Positions 6,864 to 17,158 are shown, counted from the stretch's first letter. The stretch is DNA of 30,686 nucleotides from Bifidobacteriaceae bacterium (GCA_031265345.1 JAISCU010000053.1:1-30686), one strand, 5' to 3'. A program made the numbers and translations. Notes: generated from the letters alone by a model not told the origin.

Positions 6864-8111
6864 CTACTCGCCGGTGGCCGCTTCCATGGCGACGTCGTAG
6901 GGGAGTCCCTTGGGCATTGGGCTGACGGTGACCAGGTCGGAGTCGATCAGCTCCTGGTAGTAGGCGGCCTCGGCGTCTGCGGCGGTGTCCGAGGCCAATT
7001 CCTCGCCGAGTTGCGTCCTGAGGCTCTCCGGCACCGCCGCCAAGGCGACCGTCGCGTCCTCCGGCAAGAGGTACTCCTCTGTGACTGTGACGATGAGGAA
7101 CTCCGCGCCACCGTCCAGGACGCCGCTCACATCATCGACGCCCATGGTCTCCAGCGCCGTGGCGCAGACCTCCGGCAGGTTGCCGGTGTTCCCCCAGCCG
7201 ACATCCCCACCGGCGCCGGTCGAGTCCGTCGCGTTGTATTCCTCGGCCAGCGAGGCGAAGCTCTCACCGGCCGCCAGACGCGCGATCGCCTCTTCAGCCT
7301 TGCCGCGCGCCGCGTCCGCGCTGTCACCGCCGTCTTCGCCGTAGGGCAGATAGATCATGCTCACGCGCGGCCCGGCGTATTCGGACGCGGACGACTCGAC
7401 GTAGGCGTCGACCTGGTCCTGCGTGGGGCTGGTGAACTCGACGTTGGCCGTCATCAAATCCTCGTACACCGCCGTGGCCTGAAGATGGAGCACGTAGAAG
7501 TCCTCGTCACGATAGCCGTTCTGGACCAGCCAATCTCCCCAGTCCGCCTCGCCAATGGTGGTTTTCTGCTCCTGCAACTCCGAGTCGATCTCCGTTTGAT
7601 CCGGGGTGATGCCAGCACTGGCCGCTTCCGCGACGATCACCGAGGAGAGGGTGAACACATTGCGGATGACCGCCTCGCGCGCGGTTTCCGGCGTCCAATC
7701 GTAGGACTCCAAGTAGGACACCCAATCCGCGTCGCCCATGGTCTCGCCAGTGGTCTGGTCGGCGCGCATCTGGACCTCGATGTAGTCGGTGACCTCGCTC
7801 TCCATGATCACAAGGTCACCGATCTGCGCCGCCACGGTGTCCGCGCGGTCCGCCGCCGGGCCACTCGTGCTGGACGCGGGGGCCGCCGAAGGATTCCCTA
7901 CGGCGTGCCCCACAGCGAAGCCCGCACCGGCACCGACCAGGACGCCAGCGCCGACCACCGCCACGACCTTCCCGAGCGCCAGTGACCTGCGCGGCGGCGC
8001 GACCTTGGCTTTCCGTCCGGGCGCGTACTTGGTCTGGCCGGGCCTTCCGTTCCGCCCCGCTCCATTCGAGCCGGACCGGCCGCTCTGCGCCGGCCCGTGT
8101 CCCTTGGCCAT
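6864..8111 (-). CDS. Membrane-anchored parvulin-type peptidyl-prolyl isomerase/foldase
   Basis: A 415-residue protein. A basic, Gly-rich cytoplasmic start (residues 1-46) is followed by a single membrane segment (about 47-70, LGKVVAVVGAGVLVGAGAG) and an extracytoplasmic part. Residues about 95-230 resemble a SurA/PrsA chaperone helical region. Residues about 245-350 read as a parvulin domain: VSMIYLPYGEDGG, a helix ending in LAAGESFASLAEEYN, then GAGGDVGWGNTGNLPEV and FLIVTVTEEYLL. It probably helps secreted proteins fold outside the membrane. ATG 8111 is chosen because AGGAG precedes it; the frame extends 20 codons upstream without a ribosome-binding site. Parvulin assignment is from motif order; the exact subfamily is uncertain. 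Confidence 0.78.
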   Translation of the reverse strand: MAKGHGPAQSGRSGSNGAGRNGRPGQTKYAPGRKAKVAPPRRSLALGKVVAVVGAGVLVGAGAGFAVGHAVGNPSAAPASSTSGPAADRADTVAAQIGDLVIMESEVTDYIEVQMRADQTTGETMGDADWVSYLESYDWTPETAREAVIRNVFTLSSVIVAEAASAGITPDQTEIDSELQEQKTTIGEADWGDWLVQNGYRDEDFYVLHLQATAVYEDLMTANVEFTSPTQDQVDAYVESSASEYAGPRVSMIYLPYGEDGGDSADAARGKAEEAIARLAAGESFASLAEEYNATDSTGAGGDVGWGNTGNLPEVCATALETMGVDDVSGVLDGGAEFLIVTVTEEYLLPEDATVALAAVPESLRTQLGEELASDTAADAEAAYYQELIDSDLVTVSPMPKGLPYDVAMEAATGE

Positions 8112-8242
8112 GCTCTCTCCTGCCTCATCGAGGGTAATAGGCATTCGTGTCCCCCCAAATATGGCATCCAAACCTGAACATAACCTGGGTGTACGGGCGT
8201 TTTCACCCCCTTCACCCCGTCAGAATCTGGGGGCGCGACCAA

Positions 8243-9367
8243 TTACAGGACGGCGGCGGCGACCGCTCCAGCGACCACCGAGCCGCGCAGGATTATGGCT
8301 TGCGGGGCGCGCAGGACGGCCACGTTCTGACGCGGGTCGGCGGCGTAGACCACCACGTCCGCGCTGGCGCCCTCCTCGATTCCGGGAACGCCCAGGTAGT
8401 CGCGGGTGCCATAGGAGGCGGCCTCGACGATCGCCTCCGAAGGGATTCCCGCCAACGCCATCAGGTCGGTCTCGGTGCAGTAGACGCCATGCGGGATGTT
8501 GGTTGACTCGTCCGAGCCGATTAACAGCTTGACCCCCGCGTCGTAGAGTTTCTTGGCCTGGTCATAGCGCTCCTCGTAGAGGCGCATCAGATGCCGCTCC
8601 CAGACCGGGAACTTGCCCTGCCCGGCAGCCGCGATCTCCGCGAAATGCTCGCGCTGGATCATGGTCGGCACCACCGCCACGCCCTTGGCGCGGGCTTCGG
8701 CCATCATTTTGGCGTCCATTCCGGTGCCGTGCTCAATGCAGTCGAGCCCGCAGCGCAACGCCTGGGCGGCGCCCTCGGCGGAGAACACATGCGTGGTGAC
8801 GCGCGCCTCCAGTTCGTGGGCGCGGTCCACCGCCTCGATCAGCACCTCGTCCGGCCACAGCAACGCCAGGTCCGGCTCCGGCAACGACCGGTCGATCCAA
8901 TCGCCCACCAGTTTGACCCAGCCATCGCCCACGATGGCTTCCTCGGCCACCGCGTTAGGCAATTGACTGGGCTCGATGTCACGTGGCAGGTGACGGATGT
9001 AGCGCTTGGCGATAGCCAGATGCTGCCCGCTGCGGATGATGCGCGGCGCCCAGGGCTCCTGGTCCAGCCATCTGGTGCTCCAAGGCTCGCGCGGACAGCC
9101 CGCGTCGCGCACCAGCAGCACCCCGGTGTCGCGATCCGCGATCGCCTGTTCGGTCGCCTCCTCAGGCGGCACTGCGCCCAGCTCACCCAGACCGATATGG
9201 CAGTGGACGTCGACCAGGCCGGGCAGGACCACGCCGTCGATCCTCAAGTCCGCTGGGCGGCCCGGTCTGGCGAAAGTCAGTCGGCCGTCGACCGACCAGA
9301 CATCCGAGACCTCCGTCTCGCCATCAATAACAATCGCCCCCGATAGGTGAATGACCTCGGTCGCCAT
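8243..9367 (-). CDS. Metal-dependent amidohydrolase
   Basis: A 374-residue member of the amidohydrolase superfamily. All canonical metal-site residues are visible: H55/H57 in DVHCHIG, a candidate carboxylated lysine K152 (GWVKLVGDW), H193 (TTHVFSAEG), H213 (CIEHGTG) and the catalytic D286 (IGSDEST). The C-terminus (GIEEGASADVVVYAADPR) rebuilds the small beta domain typical of imidazolonepropionase/prolidase-like members. The ATG has AGGAGG upstream. It hydrolyses a C-N or related bond in an unidentified substrate. It follows ffh on the same strand, 314 bases away, so it may share transcription or have its own promoter. Confidence 0.88.
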   Translation of the reverse strand: MATEVIHLSGAIVIDGETEVSDVWSVDGRLTFARPGRPADLRIDGVVLPGLVDVHCHIGLGELGAVPPEEATEQAIADRDTGVLLVRDAGCPREPWSTRWLDQEPWAPRIIRSGQHLAIAKRYIRHLPRDIEPSQLPNAVAEEAIVGDGWVKLVGDWIDRSLPEPDLALLWPDEVLIEAVDRAHELEARVTTHVFSAEGAAQALRCGLDCIEHGTGMDAKMMAEARAKGVAVVPTMIQREHFAEIAAAGQGKFPVWERHLMRLYEERYDQAKKLYDAGVKLLIGSDESTNIPHGVYCTETDLMALAGIPSEAIVEAASYGTRDYLGVPGIEEGASADVVVYAADPRQNVAVLRAPQAIILRGSVVAGAVAAAVL

Positions 9368-9566
9368 GTGGCGCCTCCTCGTTGATTCAGCCTCGATCCG
9401 CGGCGCCGCCCCAGGTTCGGACCTCGGACGATGTGGCTGCGCGCCGCCGTTCGCTCACCATTAAACGTCATCCCCGCGCCCTCCGACGAATCGGGGGAAC
9501 TGTCGGGGCTACCCGCACGCCGACGGCCCGCAGGCCGACATCCCGCCGCCACAGGTCGACAGATCG

Positions 9567-9610
9567 CCCGCGCCGCGCCGACGCCCTGCCCGCGCCGCGC
9601 CGGCGCCCTG
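9567..9610. repeat. 22-bp tandem duplication
   Basis: Units 9567-9588 and 9589-9610 match at 21 of 22 positions (one A/G difference at unit position 15). The sequence is almost pure G+C. Likely a slippage product in a non-coding gap. Confidence 0.6.
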
Positions 9611-9653
9611 CCGACCACGGACCGAACTGGGCCGGGCGCGCCGAGACGGCCCA

Positions 9654-9666
9654 GCGGCATCGGCGG
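9654..9666 (-). repeat. Dispersed motif, degenerate copy K
   Basis: The minus strand reads CCGCCGATGCCGC, sharing the CGATGCCGC core with the exact copies and followed by TGGGCC as in copy A. It is 16-28 bases past the ffh stop. Listed because its placement matches that of the exact copies; on sequence alone it would be marginal. Confidence 0.35.
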
Positions 9667-9681
9667 CCCTCAAAGGCGACC

Positions 9682-11238
9682 CTACGAGCCGAACAAACCG
9701 CCCAGGCCGGTGGGGATCTGACCAGGGCCGGGCGCCTGGCCCTCGCCGAGCCCGAAGGCCGACCCCTGTTTGGGCTTGTCGGGCGTGGCAGGGCGGTTGG
9801 CGCGCTCGGCCATGGCGCGCTCCTCGGCGGCGCGCTTGGCGGGGTTGCCGGACCGCGACTTCTTGCCGCGCTTCTGCGGCGCCTGCATCCGGCCCTTCGA
9901 CTTCTTGCCGCCGCCGCCCAGCTGGGGCCTGCCGCCGCGCGCCATCGAGCGCATCATCGTCTTGGCCTGGTCGAAGCGTTGCAGCATCTGGTTGACGGCC
10001 TGCACGGTGTTGCCGGAGCCTCGGGCTATGCGAGCCCGCCGCGAGCCGTTGATGATCTTGGGGTTGGCGCGCTCGGCGGGGGTCATGGAGTGGACTATCG
10101 CCTCGACCCGGTCGACTTCGCGCTCGTCGAACTGGTCCAACGCCTCACGCATCTGGCCGGCGCCCGGCATCATGCCGATCAGCTTCTTCATCGACCCCAT
10201 CTGCCGGACCTGTTGAAGCTGGGCCAAGAAATCCTGAAGCGTGAAATCGTCGCCCTCGCCTTTGAGCTTGCGTTCGAGGACCTTGGTCTGTTCCTCGTCG
10301 AAAACGCGCTGGGCCTGCTCGATCAACGTGAGGACATCGCCCAGGTCGAGGATTCGGCTGGCCATCCGGTCGGGATGGAAGACCTCAAAATCGGTCAGCT
10401 TCTCGCCGGTCGAGGCGAACAGGATCGGGACGCCCGTGACCGAACGGACCGACAGCGCCGCGCCGCCCCTCGCGTCGCCGTCGAGCTTGGTCAGGACCAC
10501 GCCGGTGAAACCGACCCCGGCCTTGAAGGCCTCAGCCGTGGTGACGGCGTCCTGGCCGATCATCGAGTCGATCACGAACAGCACGTCGTCGGGCTGGACC
10601 GCGTCCCTGATCTGGGCTGCTTGCTTCATCAGGCCGTCGTCAATGCCGAGTCGGCCGGCCGTGTCCACGACCATCGTGTCGTAATACTGCTCGTGGGCAT
10701 GCCTCAAGGCTTCCCCGGCCACCCTCACCGGGTCGCCCACACCGTCACCGGGCTCCGGCGCGAAGACATCGACCCCGGCTTGGCCGCCCACTATCTGCAG
10801 CTGCTTGACCGCTCCCGGCCGTTGGAGATCGGCGGCCACCAGCAAAGGCTTCTTGCCCTGCTCCTTCAGCCACAAGCCGAGCTTCCCGGCCAGGGTGGTC
10901 TTGCCCGAGCCCTGCAGGCCCGCCAGCAGGATGACCGTGGGCGGCCGGGTCGCCAGGTCCAGGTGCGCCGTCTGGCCACCCAGCACTTCGACCAGTTCGT
11001 CATAGACGATCTTGACGACCTGCTGGGACGGGTTGAGCGCCTTGTTGATGTCCTCGTCCAGCGCGCGCTCGCGCACGGCGGCGGTGAATTGGCGCACCAC
11101 CGGCACGGCCACGTCGGCGTCGAGGAGCGCGCGCCGGATCTCGCGGATGGTGGCGTCGACATCGGCGGGCGTGAGGCGGCCTTTGCCCCGCAGCGACTTG
11201 AAGGTGGCCGCCAGGCGGTCAGAAAGGGAGTTGAACAT
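9682..11238 (-). CDS. ffh: Signal recognition particle GTPase Ffh (SRP54)
   Basis: 518 residues, standard for actinobacterial Ffh. The N domain (1-90) is followed by the G domain, with GLQGSGKTT at 107-115, the DLQRPGA and VVDTAGRLG motifs, and TKLDGDARGG. The M domain has GSGNTVQAVNQMLQRF, part of the SRP-RNA-binding helix region. The tail is basic and Gly/Pro-rich. Ffh binds signal sequences and SRP RNA and pairs with FtsY, encoded about 8 kb away in this window. ATG 11238 starts the conserved MFNSLSDRLAATFKSLRGKG; the upstream text lacks a strong Shine-Dalgarno. It follows glnD on the same strand, separated by a 351-bp repeat-rich gap. Confidence 0.97.
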   Translation of the reverse strand: MFNSLSDRLAATFKSLRGKGRLTPADVDATIREIRRALLDADVAVPVVRQFTAAVRERALDEDINKALNPSQQVVKIVYDELVEVLGGQTAHLDLATRPPTVILLAGLQGSGKTTLAGKLGLWLKEQGKKPLLVAADLQRPGAVKQLQIVGGQAGVDVFAPEPGDGVGDPVRVAGEALRHAHEQYYDTMVVDTAGRLGIDDGLMKQAAQIRDAVQPDDVLFVIDSMIGQDAVTTAEAFKAGVGFTGVVLTKLDGDARGGAALSVRSVTGVPILFASTGEKLTDFEVFHPDRMASRILDLGDVLTLIEQAQRVFDEEQTKVLERKLKGEGDDFTLQDFLAQLQQVRQMGSMKKLIGMMPGAGQMREALDQFDEREVDRVEAIVHSMTPAERANPKIINGSRRARIARGSGNTVQAVNQMLQRFDQAKTMMRSMARGGRPQLGGGGKKSKGRMQAPQKRGKKSRSGNPAKRAAEERAMAERANRPATPDKPKQGSAFGLGEGQAPGPGQIPTGLGGLFGS

Positions 11239-11348
11239 AAGGGTTCAAGGCTACCGGCTCCGTGCGCGCGCCTCGCCAAGCCGGTGGTGACCTGCGCCTC
11301 GGTGTTCTGCCGCCGCGGTTCGGTCTGGCTTCGGGGGGCCGCGCCGGT

Positions 11349-11361
11349 TGGACGATGCCGC
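11349..11361 (+). repeat. Dispersed motif TGGACGATGCCGC, copy C
   Basis: An exact copy, here on the plus strand, opposite to the genes around it, 111 bases upstream of the ffh start. Followed by GCGAAGTG. Confidence 0.6.
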
Positions 11362-11428
11362 GCGAAGTGTTGGGCGGTTCGTGCCCAGGTTGCGTCGAGC
11401 ATTTTGGGCGTCGAGGCGACGGCCCATG

Positions 11429-11484
11429 ACCAAACCCGTGCCAACACGACCATCGCAGCCTGCTGGCACGGGTTTCGCACACCC
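11429..11484. repeat. Hairpin repeat, copy 1
   Basis: AAACCCGTGCCA (11432-11443) pairs perfectly with TGGCACGGGTTT (11464-11475) around a 20-base loop. Flanks and part of the loop (ACCAAACCC before, GACCATC inside) are shared with copy 2, which lies 135 bp away in the same orientation. It is too long and too flank-conserved to be a simple terminator and looks like a REP/MITE-like element. Confidence 0.65.
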
Positions 11485-11544
11485 ACGGCCTGGACGCCCA
11501 CAAGGCCGATCCCGTGACCAGCTACGACGCGCAAAGCCGGGCGA

Positions 11545-11557
11545 GCGGCATCGGCGA
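11545..11557 (-). repeat. Dispersed motif, degenerate copy J
   Basis: The minus strand reads TCGCCGATGCCGC followed by TCGCCCGGC, 33-45 bases past the glnD stop and next to hairpin copy 2. Confidence 0.35.
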
Positions 11558-11563
11558 CCGGAT

Positions 11564-11619
11564 ACCAAACCCGTGCCAACATGACCATCTCACTGCGTTG
11601 GCACGGGTTCCGTACCACC
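11564..11619. repeat. Hairpin repeat, copy 2, containing the glnD stop codon
   Basis: AACCCGTGCCAAC (11568-11580) pairs perfectly over 13 bp with GTTGGCACGGGTT (11597-11609) around a 16-base loop. The glnD stop (11592-11590) lies in the loop, and the last GlnD codons (EPVPTQ) are encoded by one arm. It can also serve as the glnD terminator. Confidence 0.65.
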
Positions 11620-13497
11620 CACCGGATCGACGCGCTCGCCGCCAATCCCGCCACCCGCGCCCGCGACCGCCGCCACCCCGAGAGCCGCGCGGGCAGCCGC
11701 GACCAACCGCGCCACCAGCGCCGCCCGCTGCTTGGTCCAAGCCTTGGGCCCGGCGGCGCGGGCGTCGGCCTCGGTCAGGGCGGCCAGGCCGTCGAGCAGG
11801 TCCAGGCGATGATCGAGCGAATCGAGCAAAGCCCAAACCGTGGCCGGATCGGCCGGATCACAAGAGGTCGCGAGCTCGGCCAGCATCAAGTGATGCCGGA
11901 TCAGGGCGACCATGAACGCCGCCGACGCCTCGCCGTACCCCATCCGGGCGAACAGCGGCCGGGCGAGCAACGCGCCCAGGCCCGAATGATCCCGCTCACC
12001 AGGCCGTTTGCCCAGATCATGGAACAGCGCGGCGACCGCCACCAGGGGCGCCGGGGCGGATTCGAGAGCCAGACCGGCCAAGCCCGCCACAGCCTCCACC
12101 GAATGGCGGTCAACGGTGTGACGATGGAACGGATTGCGCTGCACCAGGTTGCGCACCCCCGTCCACTCCGGCCAGATCCGCACGATCAGCCCGGCCTGGT
12201 CCAGCGCCTCCCAGACCGGCACCACCACCCGCCCGGCGACCAGGAACGACTCCAGTTCCGCCCGCGCCTGGTCAGGCCAGGGCTCGGGCAACGGCGGCGA
12301 ACGCCGCAACGCCAACACCGTCAAAGGCTCGAACGCCAAACCGCTCAGGGCGGCCACGCGCGCGGCCCGCAGGGGCAGCACCGGATCATCCAGCCCGGCG
12401 TCCGGCGAGGCCAGCACGATCTCGCCGTCCAACTCGGCCAGACCCTGCGCCAGCGGCGCCAACCGTGGGCCTTGGCGGCGGCCGCGCACGAACACCGCGG
12501 GCAAGGCCTTGCGGCCAGGCGAGTTGGCGGACGCCCGCCGCATGGTGGTGTCGAGCCCATAGGCCAGCGACCGCCCCGCCCGCGCCAGGTTGGCCAACAG
12601 CCGGTCAGCCGTCAGGTGCGGGTCGATCATCCGCGCGGTCGCGTCCTGGTCCGCCATCAGCAACCAGTCGGTGCCACGCCGGGTAGCCGATTGCAGCGCG
12701 TCGCGCACGTCTAGCAGGTACTCTCGCGCCCCGTCGAGGTCCAACTCCTGCCGGGGCTTCTCCGCCAACCAGGAGGCCACCAAGGCGTCCATCACCACCG
12801 CGTCGCGCAGGCCGCCCCGCGCCTCCTTCAGGTCCGGCTCCAACCGGTACGCGACGTGGCCGAAGCTCGCCTCGCGCAGGGCCACCGACTCGACCAGGTC
12901 GCCCAACCGTCGCCGGGCCGCGCCCCGCCAGTCGGCCAGCACCGCCGATGCCGCTCGCCCGGCCAGTTCCCGATCCCCAGCCACGGCCGTCAAGGACAGC
13001 AGCCCGGTGGCGGCGGGCAGGTCCGTCGATGCGATCCGACGGCACTGCGCCAGCGAGCGGAACGATTGGTCGAGGTCGAAACCGGCGTCCCAGATCGGGT
13101 ACCACAGCGCCCGTGCCAGGCGCGAGCGGCGGTCCTCGTCCCAGCCCGCGCCATCGTGGATCACGACCAGATCGAGGTCCGACATCGGCCCGGCCTCGCC
13201 TCGGCCCAACGAACCGACGGCCACGAGCGCGGCGGACCCGGAGGAGCGCGCCTCCCAGCCGGCCGAAAGCCCCGCGTCCGCCGCCGCCAGCGGGTCCGCC
13301 CGAACGGTCTGAGCCCACAAACGGCCCAGAGCCGAGCGCAGCAGTTCCGTGCGCGCCTGGCGCCCGCGCCGCCCAGCCGTCCACCAGACCGCCGCCAACG
13401 GCCCGGAACCCCTCCGGGCCAGGCCGAGGTCCCGGAAGGTCCAATCGCCCTCCGGGACTTCGGCGGCGGCCGCGATCACGGGAATGCCGACCGCCAT
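11590..13497 (-). CDS. glnD: PII nucleotidyltransferase GlnD, lacking ACT domains
   Basis: 635 residues. The nucleotidyltransferase core has GSLGRGE (95-101) and SDLDL (106-110). The helical middle contains DLKEARGGLRD. The HD hydrolase domain has FHDLGK with HD at 493-494, and it ends in the conserved LTEADARAAGPKAW segment. Full GlnD proteins then carry two ACT domains that sense glutamine. Here about 30 low-complexity residues (VAAVAGAGGGIGGERVDP) follow and the protein stops inside a hairpin repeat. The expected job is to modify GlnK at Tyr51 and reverse it; glutamine control would need another route. Same strand as glnK and amtB, 105 bases after glnK. The ATG lacks a strong ribosome-binding site. 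Confidence 0.9.
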   Translation of the reverse strand: MAVGIPVIAAAAEVPEGDWTFRDLGLARRGSGPLAAVWWTAGRRGRQARTELLRSALGRLWAQTVRADPLAAADAGLSAGWEARSSGSAALVAVGSLGRGEAGPMSDLDLVVIHDGAGWDEDRRSRLARALWYPIWDAGFDLDQSFRSLAQCRRIASTDLPAATGLLSLTAVAGDRELAGRAASAVLADWRGAARRRLGDLVESVALREASFGHVAYRLEPDLKEARGGLRDAVVMDALVASWLAEKPRQELDLDGAREYLLDVRDALQSATRRGTDWLLMADQDATARMIDPHLTADRLLANLARAGRSLAYGLDTTMRRASANSPGRKALPAVFVRGRRQGPRLAPLAQGLAELDGEIVLASPDAGLDDPVLPLRAARVAALSGLAFEPLTVLALRRSPPLPEPWPDQARAELESFLVAGRVVVPVWEALDQAGLIVRIWPEWTGVRNLVQRNPFHRHTVDRHSVEAVAGLAGLALESAPAPLVAVAALFHDLGKRPGERDHSGLGALLARPLFARMGYGEASAAFMVALIRHHLMLAELATSCDPADPATVWALLDSLDHRLDLLDGLAALTEADARAAGPKAWTKQRAALVARLVAAARAALGVAAVAGAGGGIGGERVDPVGGTEPVPTQ

Positions 13498-13568
13498 CGC
13501 GCCGCCCCGAGCGAGACCCCAACCAGCCAGTCGCCCAGAAAGTCTCCAGACGACTTATTGGTTGAGCG

Positions 13569-13588
13569 TCCCCGGTTCGCGGCGGGGA
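13569..13588 (-). terminator. Weak hairpin between glnK and glnD
   Basis: TCCCCG (13569-13574) can pair with CGGGGA (13583-13588) around an 8-base loop, 15 bases past the glnK stop. No T-tract; at most partial termination within the operon. Confidence 0.25.
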
Positions 13589-13602
13589 GCACCCCAGGGC
13601 GG

Positions 13603-15299
<1,697 letters not shown>

Positions 15300-15562
15300 C
15301 GTTTTCCCTCCTTCACCCGTCGGGTTCGCTTTTACCCAACGAGCTTGCGCCGGACGGGTTTCCGGTTACCGACCCGGCGTGTTACGCCCGCGTGTCGGCG
15401 GGGGGCTCCCGGTAAATGTTGTGTTGCCCGCGTTTGTGCGCCTCCGGTGGACGATGCCGCGCGCCCGGCTTCCGACGTCCCCGTCGTGCCGCGTCGGGGC
15501 TGGGTCGGCGACGTCTGTCCCCGGCGTCTGGGCGGAAGGACCGTCCCGGCGTGGGAGCGGGG
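15300..15562. other. Upstream region of amtB with dispersed motif copy D
   Basis: 263 bp without a gene. It should contain the nitrogen-controlled amtB promoter and the end of the RCC1-protein transcript. An exact plus-strand copy of the dispersed motif lies at 15448-15460, followed by GCGCCCGGCTTCC as in copy B. Two GTTAC sequences (about 15365 and 15380) are 16 bp apart, not the spacing of a GlnR site, so no regulator can be named. Confidence 0.45.
15448..15460 (+). repeat. Dispersed motif TGGACGATGCCGC, copy D
   Basis: An exact 13-mer on the plus strand, 103-115 bases past the stop of the RCC1 protein gene (which is on the minus strand). Extended identity with copy B makes a repeat of about 25 bp. 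Confidence 0.6.
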
Positions 15563-17155
15563 TCAGTCGGGCAGGCCGGAGAAGTCGACCTGGAGGATCG
15601 GTTGGGCGGCGTCCGTCCGGACGGTGTTGCCGGCGCTGGTCCAGTGATCCCGCACCAGGGCGAAATCGTTCACCTTCGACTCGATGTCCGAGCCTCCTGC
15701 CAGCCACAGACTGCCGTCGTCACGGGTCAGCATGAAGGACATGTTGCCGTTGCCCGCCATGCCGGTGATGCCGCCCGCCTGCCAGCCGGGCGCCTCGTCC
15801 CCTTCGATCCTGACCGGGCTGGACGAGGAGACGATGGGCACAGTGCCGTCCGGCTTGGGGAACACCGCCTCCTCGCCGGGACCGGAGCGACCGTAGATCC
15901 ACGCGGTGCCCGTCTGGTCCAGGAGCATGGTCAGACGCATGGTGTGGGCGACCGCCTGCACCTTGAGACCGCCCAGGTCAGCCTGGGTCGGCACCATCGT
16001 CTGCCGCGTGCTCATGCCAGTGTTGTTGCCTGAGCCATAGTAGCCGTTGGCCGAATAGCCCCAGGTGAACAGACGTCCGTCCGCCAGCAGCACCTGGTTG
16101 CCGTAGACGCTCCCGGTCATTTGGCGGAACGTCCCCGAATCCTCGGGCGACCCCATGGCCACGCCCAGCGTCTCGTTCTGGTCGCCCGCGGCGGAGCCAG
16201 CCCAGAGCAACTGGTTCAAGACCGCAGTGGTGGACAACCGGGTCGGCTTGGCGCAGTAGGTATTCTTCAGATCCGGATCGCCGGAGGCGGCCCCGCTGCC
16301 ATTCAGCTCGTTGTAGCCCCAGAACAGGACCTCGCCGCGCTCGCCGGGGGCCGTGGTCGATCCCTGGTCGGCGGTGTCGTTGCCGCTGTACGTCGTGTTG
16401 GTCCAGCCCGGCGCTACCACCGCCCAGACGCTGTTCAGGGCCACGCCGAACGAGTGCACCTTGGTCAGGATTCGTCGAGGCACGGTGCCGGATATGGCGG
16501 CTGCGCCTTGCCCCAGCGCGCCGTAGGTCGAGTAGGACTCGCTGCTGACCGCGCCGAAGGTGTAGAGGTCGCCATCGTCAGTCAGGGCGACGAAGGAGTT
16601 GGCGCCCGACTGCAGGTCGATCACCTTGCCGGGGATTTCCACCTTGCCGGGCAGCCACCGGTTCGCGTCGGTGACGGGACGGCCCAGGCGATGCTCGTCG
16701 GCCACTCCCCAGGTCCACACCGAGCCGTCCTGGGCCAAGACTCCGATAGCGGCGTTGTAGTACTGAGAGTTGCCCTTGTTGGAGCCACCTGTGATGCCCG
16801 CGATCTTCAGGCCGCCCGGCAGCTTGACCACGCTGATGTCCGCGGTCGGGTCCACCTTGGCGCCGGTGCCGCTGAGGCCACCATCGCGATAGCCCCACAC
16901 GTAGGCAGCCGAGCCAGATTGCGACAACCCCACCTGGGTCGCGCCCAGATAGTTGCCCCGGTAGCCAATGTTGATGGCCGGACGGGGGGCTGGCGGGGCC
17001 TCGGCCGTCAGGTCGAAGCTGCCGTACTCGGAGTCGATGAAGGCCGCGCTGGTGGCGGCGACGGGCAGGCAGGCCAACACGATGGCGACCGCCGCGACGG
17101 CCAGCGCCGCCACCCGGCCCAACCAGTTCGCCTCCCTGCCAGCCCGCCGATGCAT
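15563..17155 (-). CDS. Secreted RCC1-repeat beta-propeller protein with SipW-type signal
   Basis: 530 residues. An N-terminal membrane segment (about 12-36) ends in AAFIDSEY (37-44), which closely matches the AAFTDSEY of the neighbouring TasA-like protein and marks a SipW-dependent signal. The rest reads as RCC1-type blades, each with a WG-like turn: YVWGYRDGG, VWTWGVADEH, LYTFGAVSS, VLFWGYNELNGSG, LFTWGYSANGYYGSG, AWIYGRSGPG and LWLAGG, about seven in all, enough for one propeller. No wall anchor is visible, so it is released or retained by partners. It starts three bases after the signal peptidase stop, with GGAAGG inside that gene, so it is translationally coupled. Role unknown; protein-protein interaction is typical for propellers. 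Confidence 0.82.
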   Translation of the reverse strand: MHRRAGREANWLGRVAALAVAAVAIVLACLPVAATSAAFIDSEYGSFDLTAEAPPAPRPAINIGYRGNYLGATQVGLSQSGSAAYVWGYRDGGLSGTGAKVDPTADISVVKLPGGLKIAGITGGSNKGNSQYYNAAIGVLAQDGSVWTWGVADEHRLGRPVTDANRWLPGKVEIPGKVIDLQSGANSFVALTDDGDLYTFGAVSSESYSTYGALGQGAAAISGTVPRRILTKVHSFGVALNSVWAVVAPGWTNTTYSGNDTADQGSTTAPGERGEVLFWGYNELNGSGAASGDPDLKNTYCAKPTRLSTTAVLNQLLWAGSAAGDQNETLGVAMGSPEDSGTFRQMTGSVYGNQVLLADGRLFTWGYSANGYYGSGNNTGMSTRQTMVPTQADLGGLKVQAVAHTMRLTMLLDQTGTAWIYGRSGPGEEAVFPKPDGTVPIVSSSSPVRIEGDEAPGWQAGGITGMAGNGNMSFMLTRDDGSLWLAGGSDIESKVNDFALVRDHWTSAGNTVRTDAAQPILQVDFSGLPD

Positions 17156-17158
17156 GAG

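Larger units (their letters stand above)
9368..9681. other. 314-bp gap between ffh and the amidohydrolase gene
   Basis: No gene is supported. The gap contains a near-perfect 22-bp tandem duplication (9567-9610), a degenerate copy of the dispersed motif (9654-9666) 16 bases past the ffh stop, and an AT-richer patch (TTTAAT on the minus strand near 9460) that could be a -10 box for the amidohydrolase gene. Confidence 0.4.
11239..11589. other. 351-bp repeat-rich gap between glnD and ffh
   Basis: No gene is supported. The gap holds one complete hairpin repeat (11429-11484), most of a second that overlaps the glnD stop (11564-11619), an exact copy (11349-11361) and a degenerate copy (11545-11557) of the dispersed motif. 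I looked for a remnant of ACT domains that glnD might have lost and found none in any frame. Confidence 0.5.

Noticed and set aside
6631..6900. An 89-codon plus-strand frame in the non-coding stretch
   Set aside because: No ribosome-binding site, no protein-like pattern, and it crosses the end of the foldase gene.
9382..11517. A 711-codon open frame on the plus strand opposite ffh
   Set aside because: It is the antisense shadow of ffh in GC-rich DNA; the minus strand encodes a complete Ffh with all GTPase motifs.
15365..15385. A possible GlnR site (two GTTAC) upstream of amtB
   Set aside because: The spacing of 16 bp does not fit the 22-bp period of GTnAC half-sites, and the GAAAC partners are not in register.
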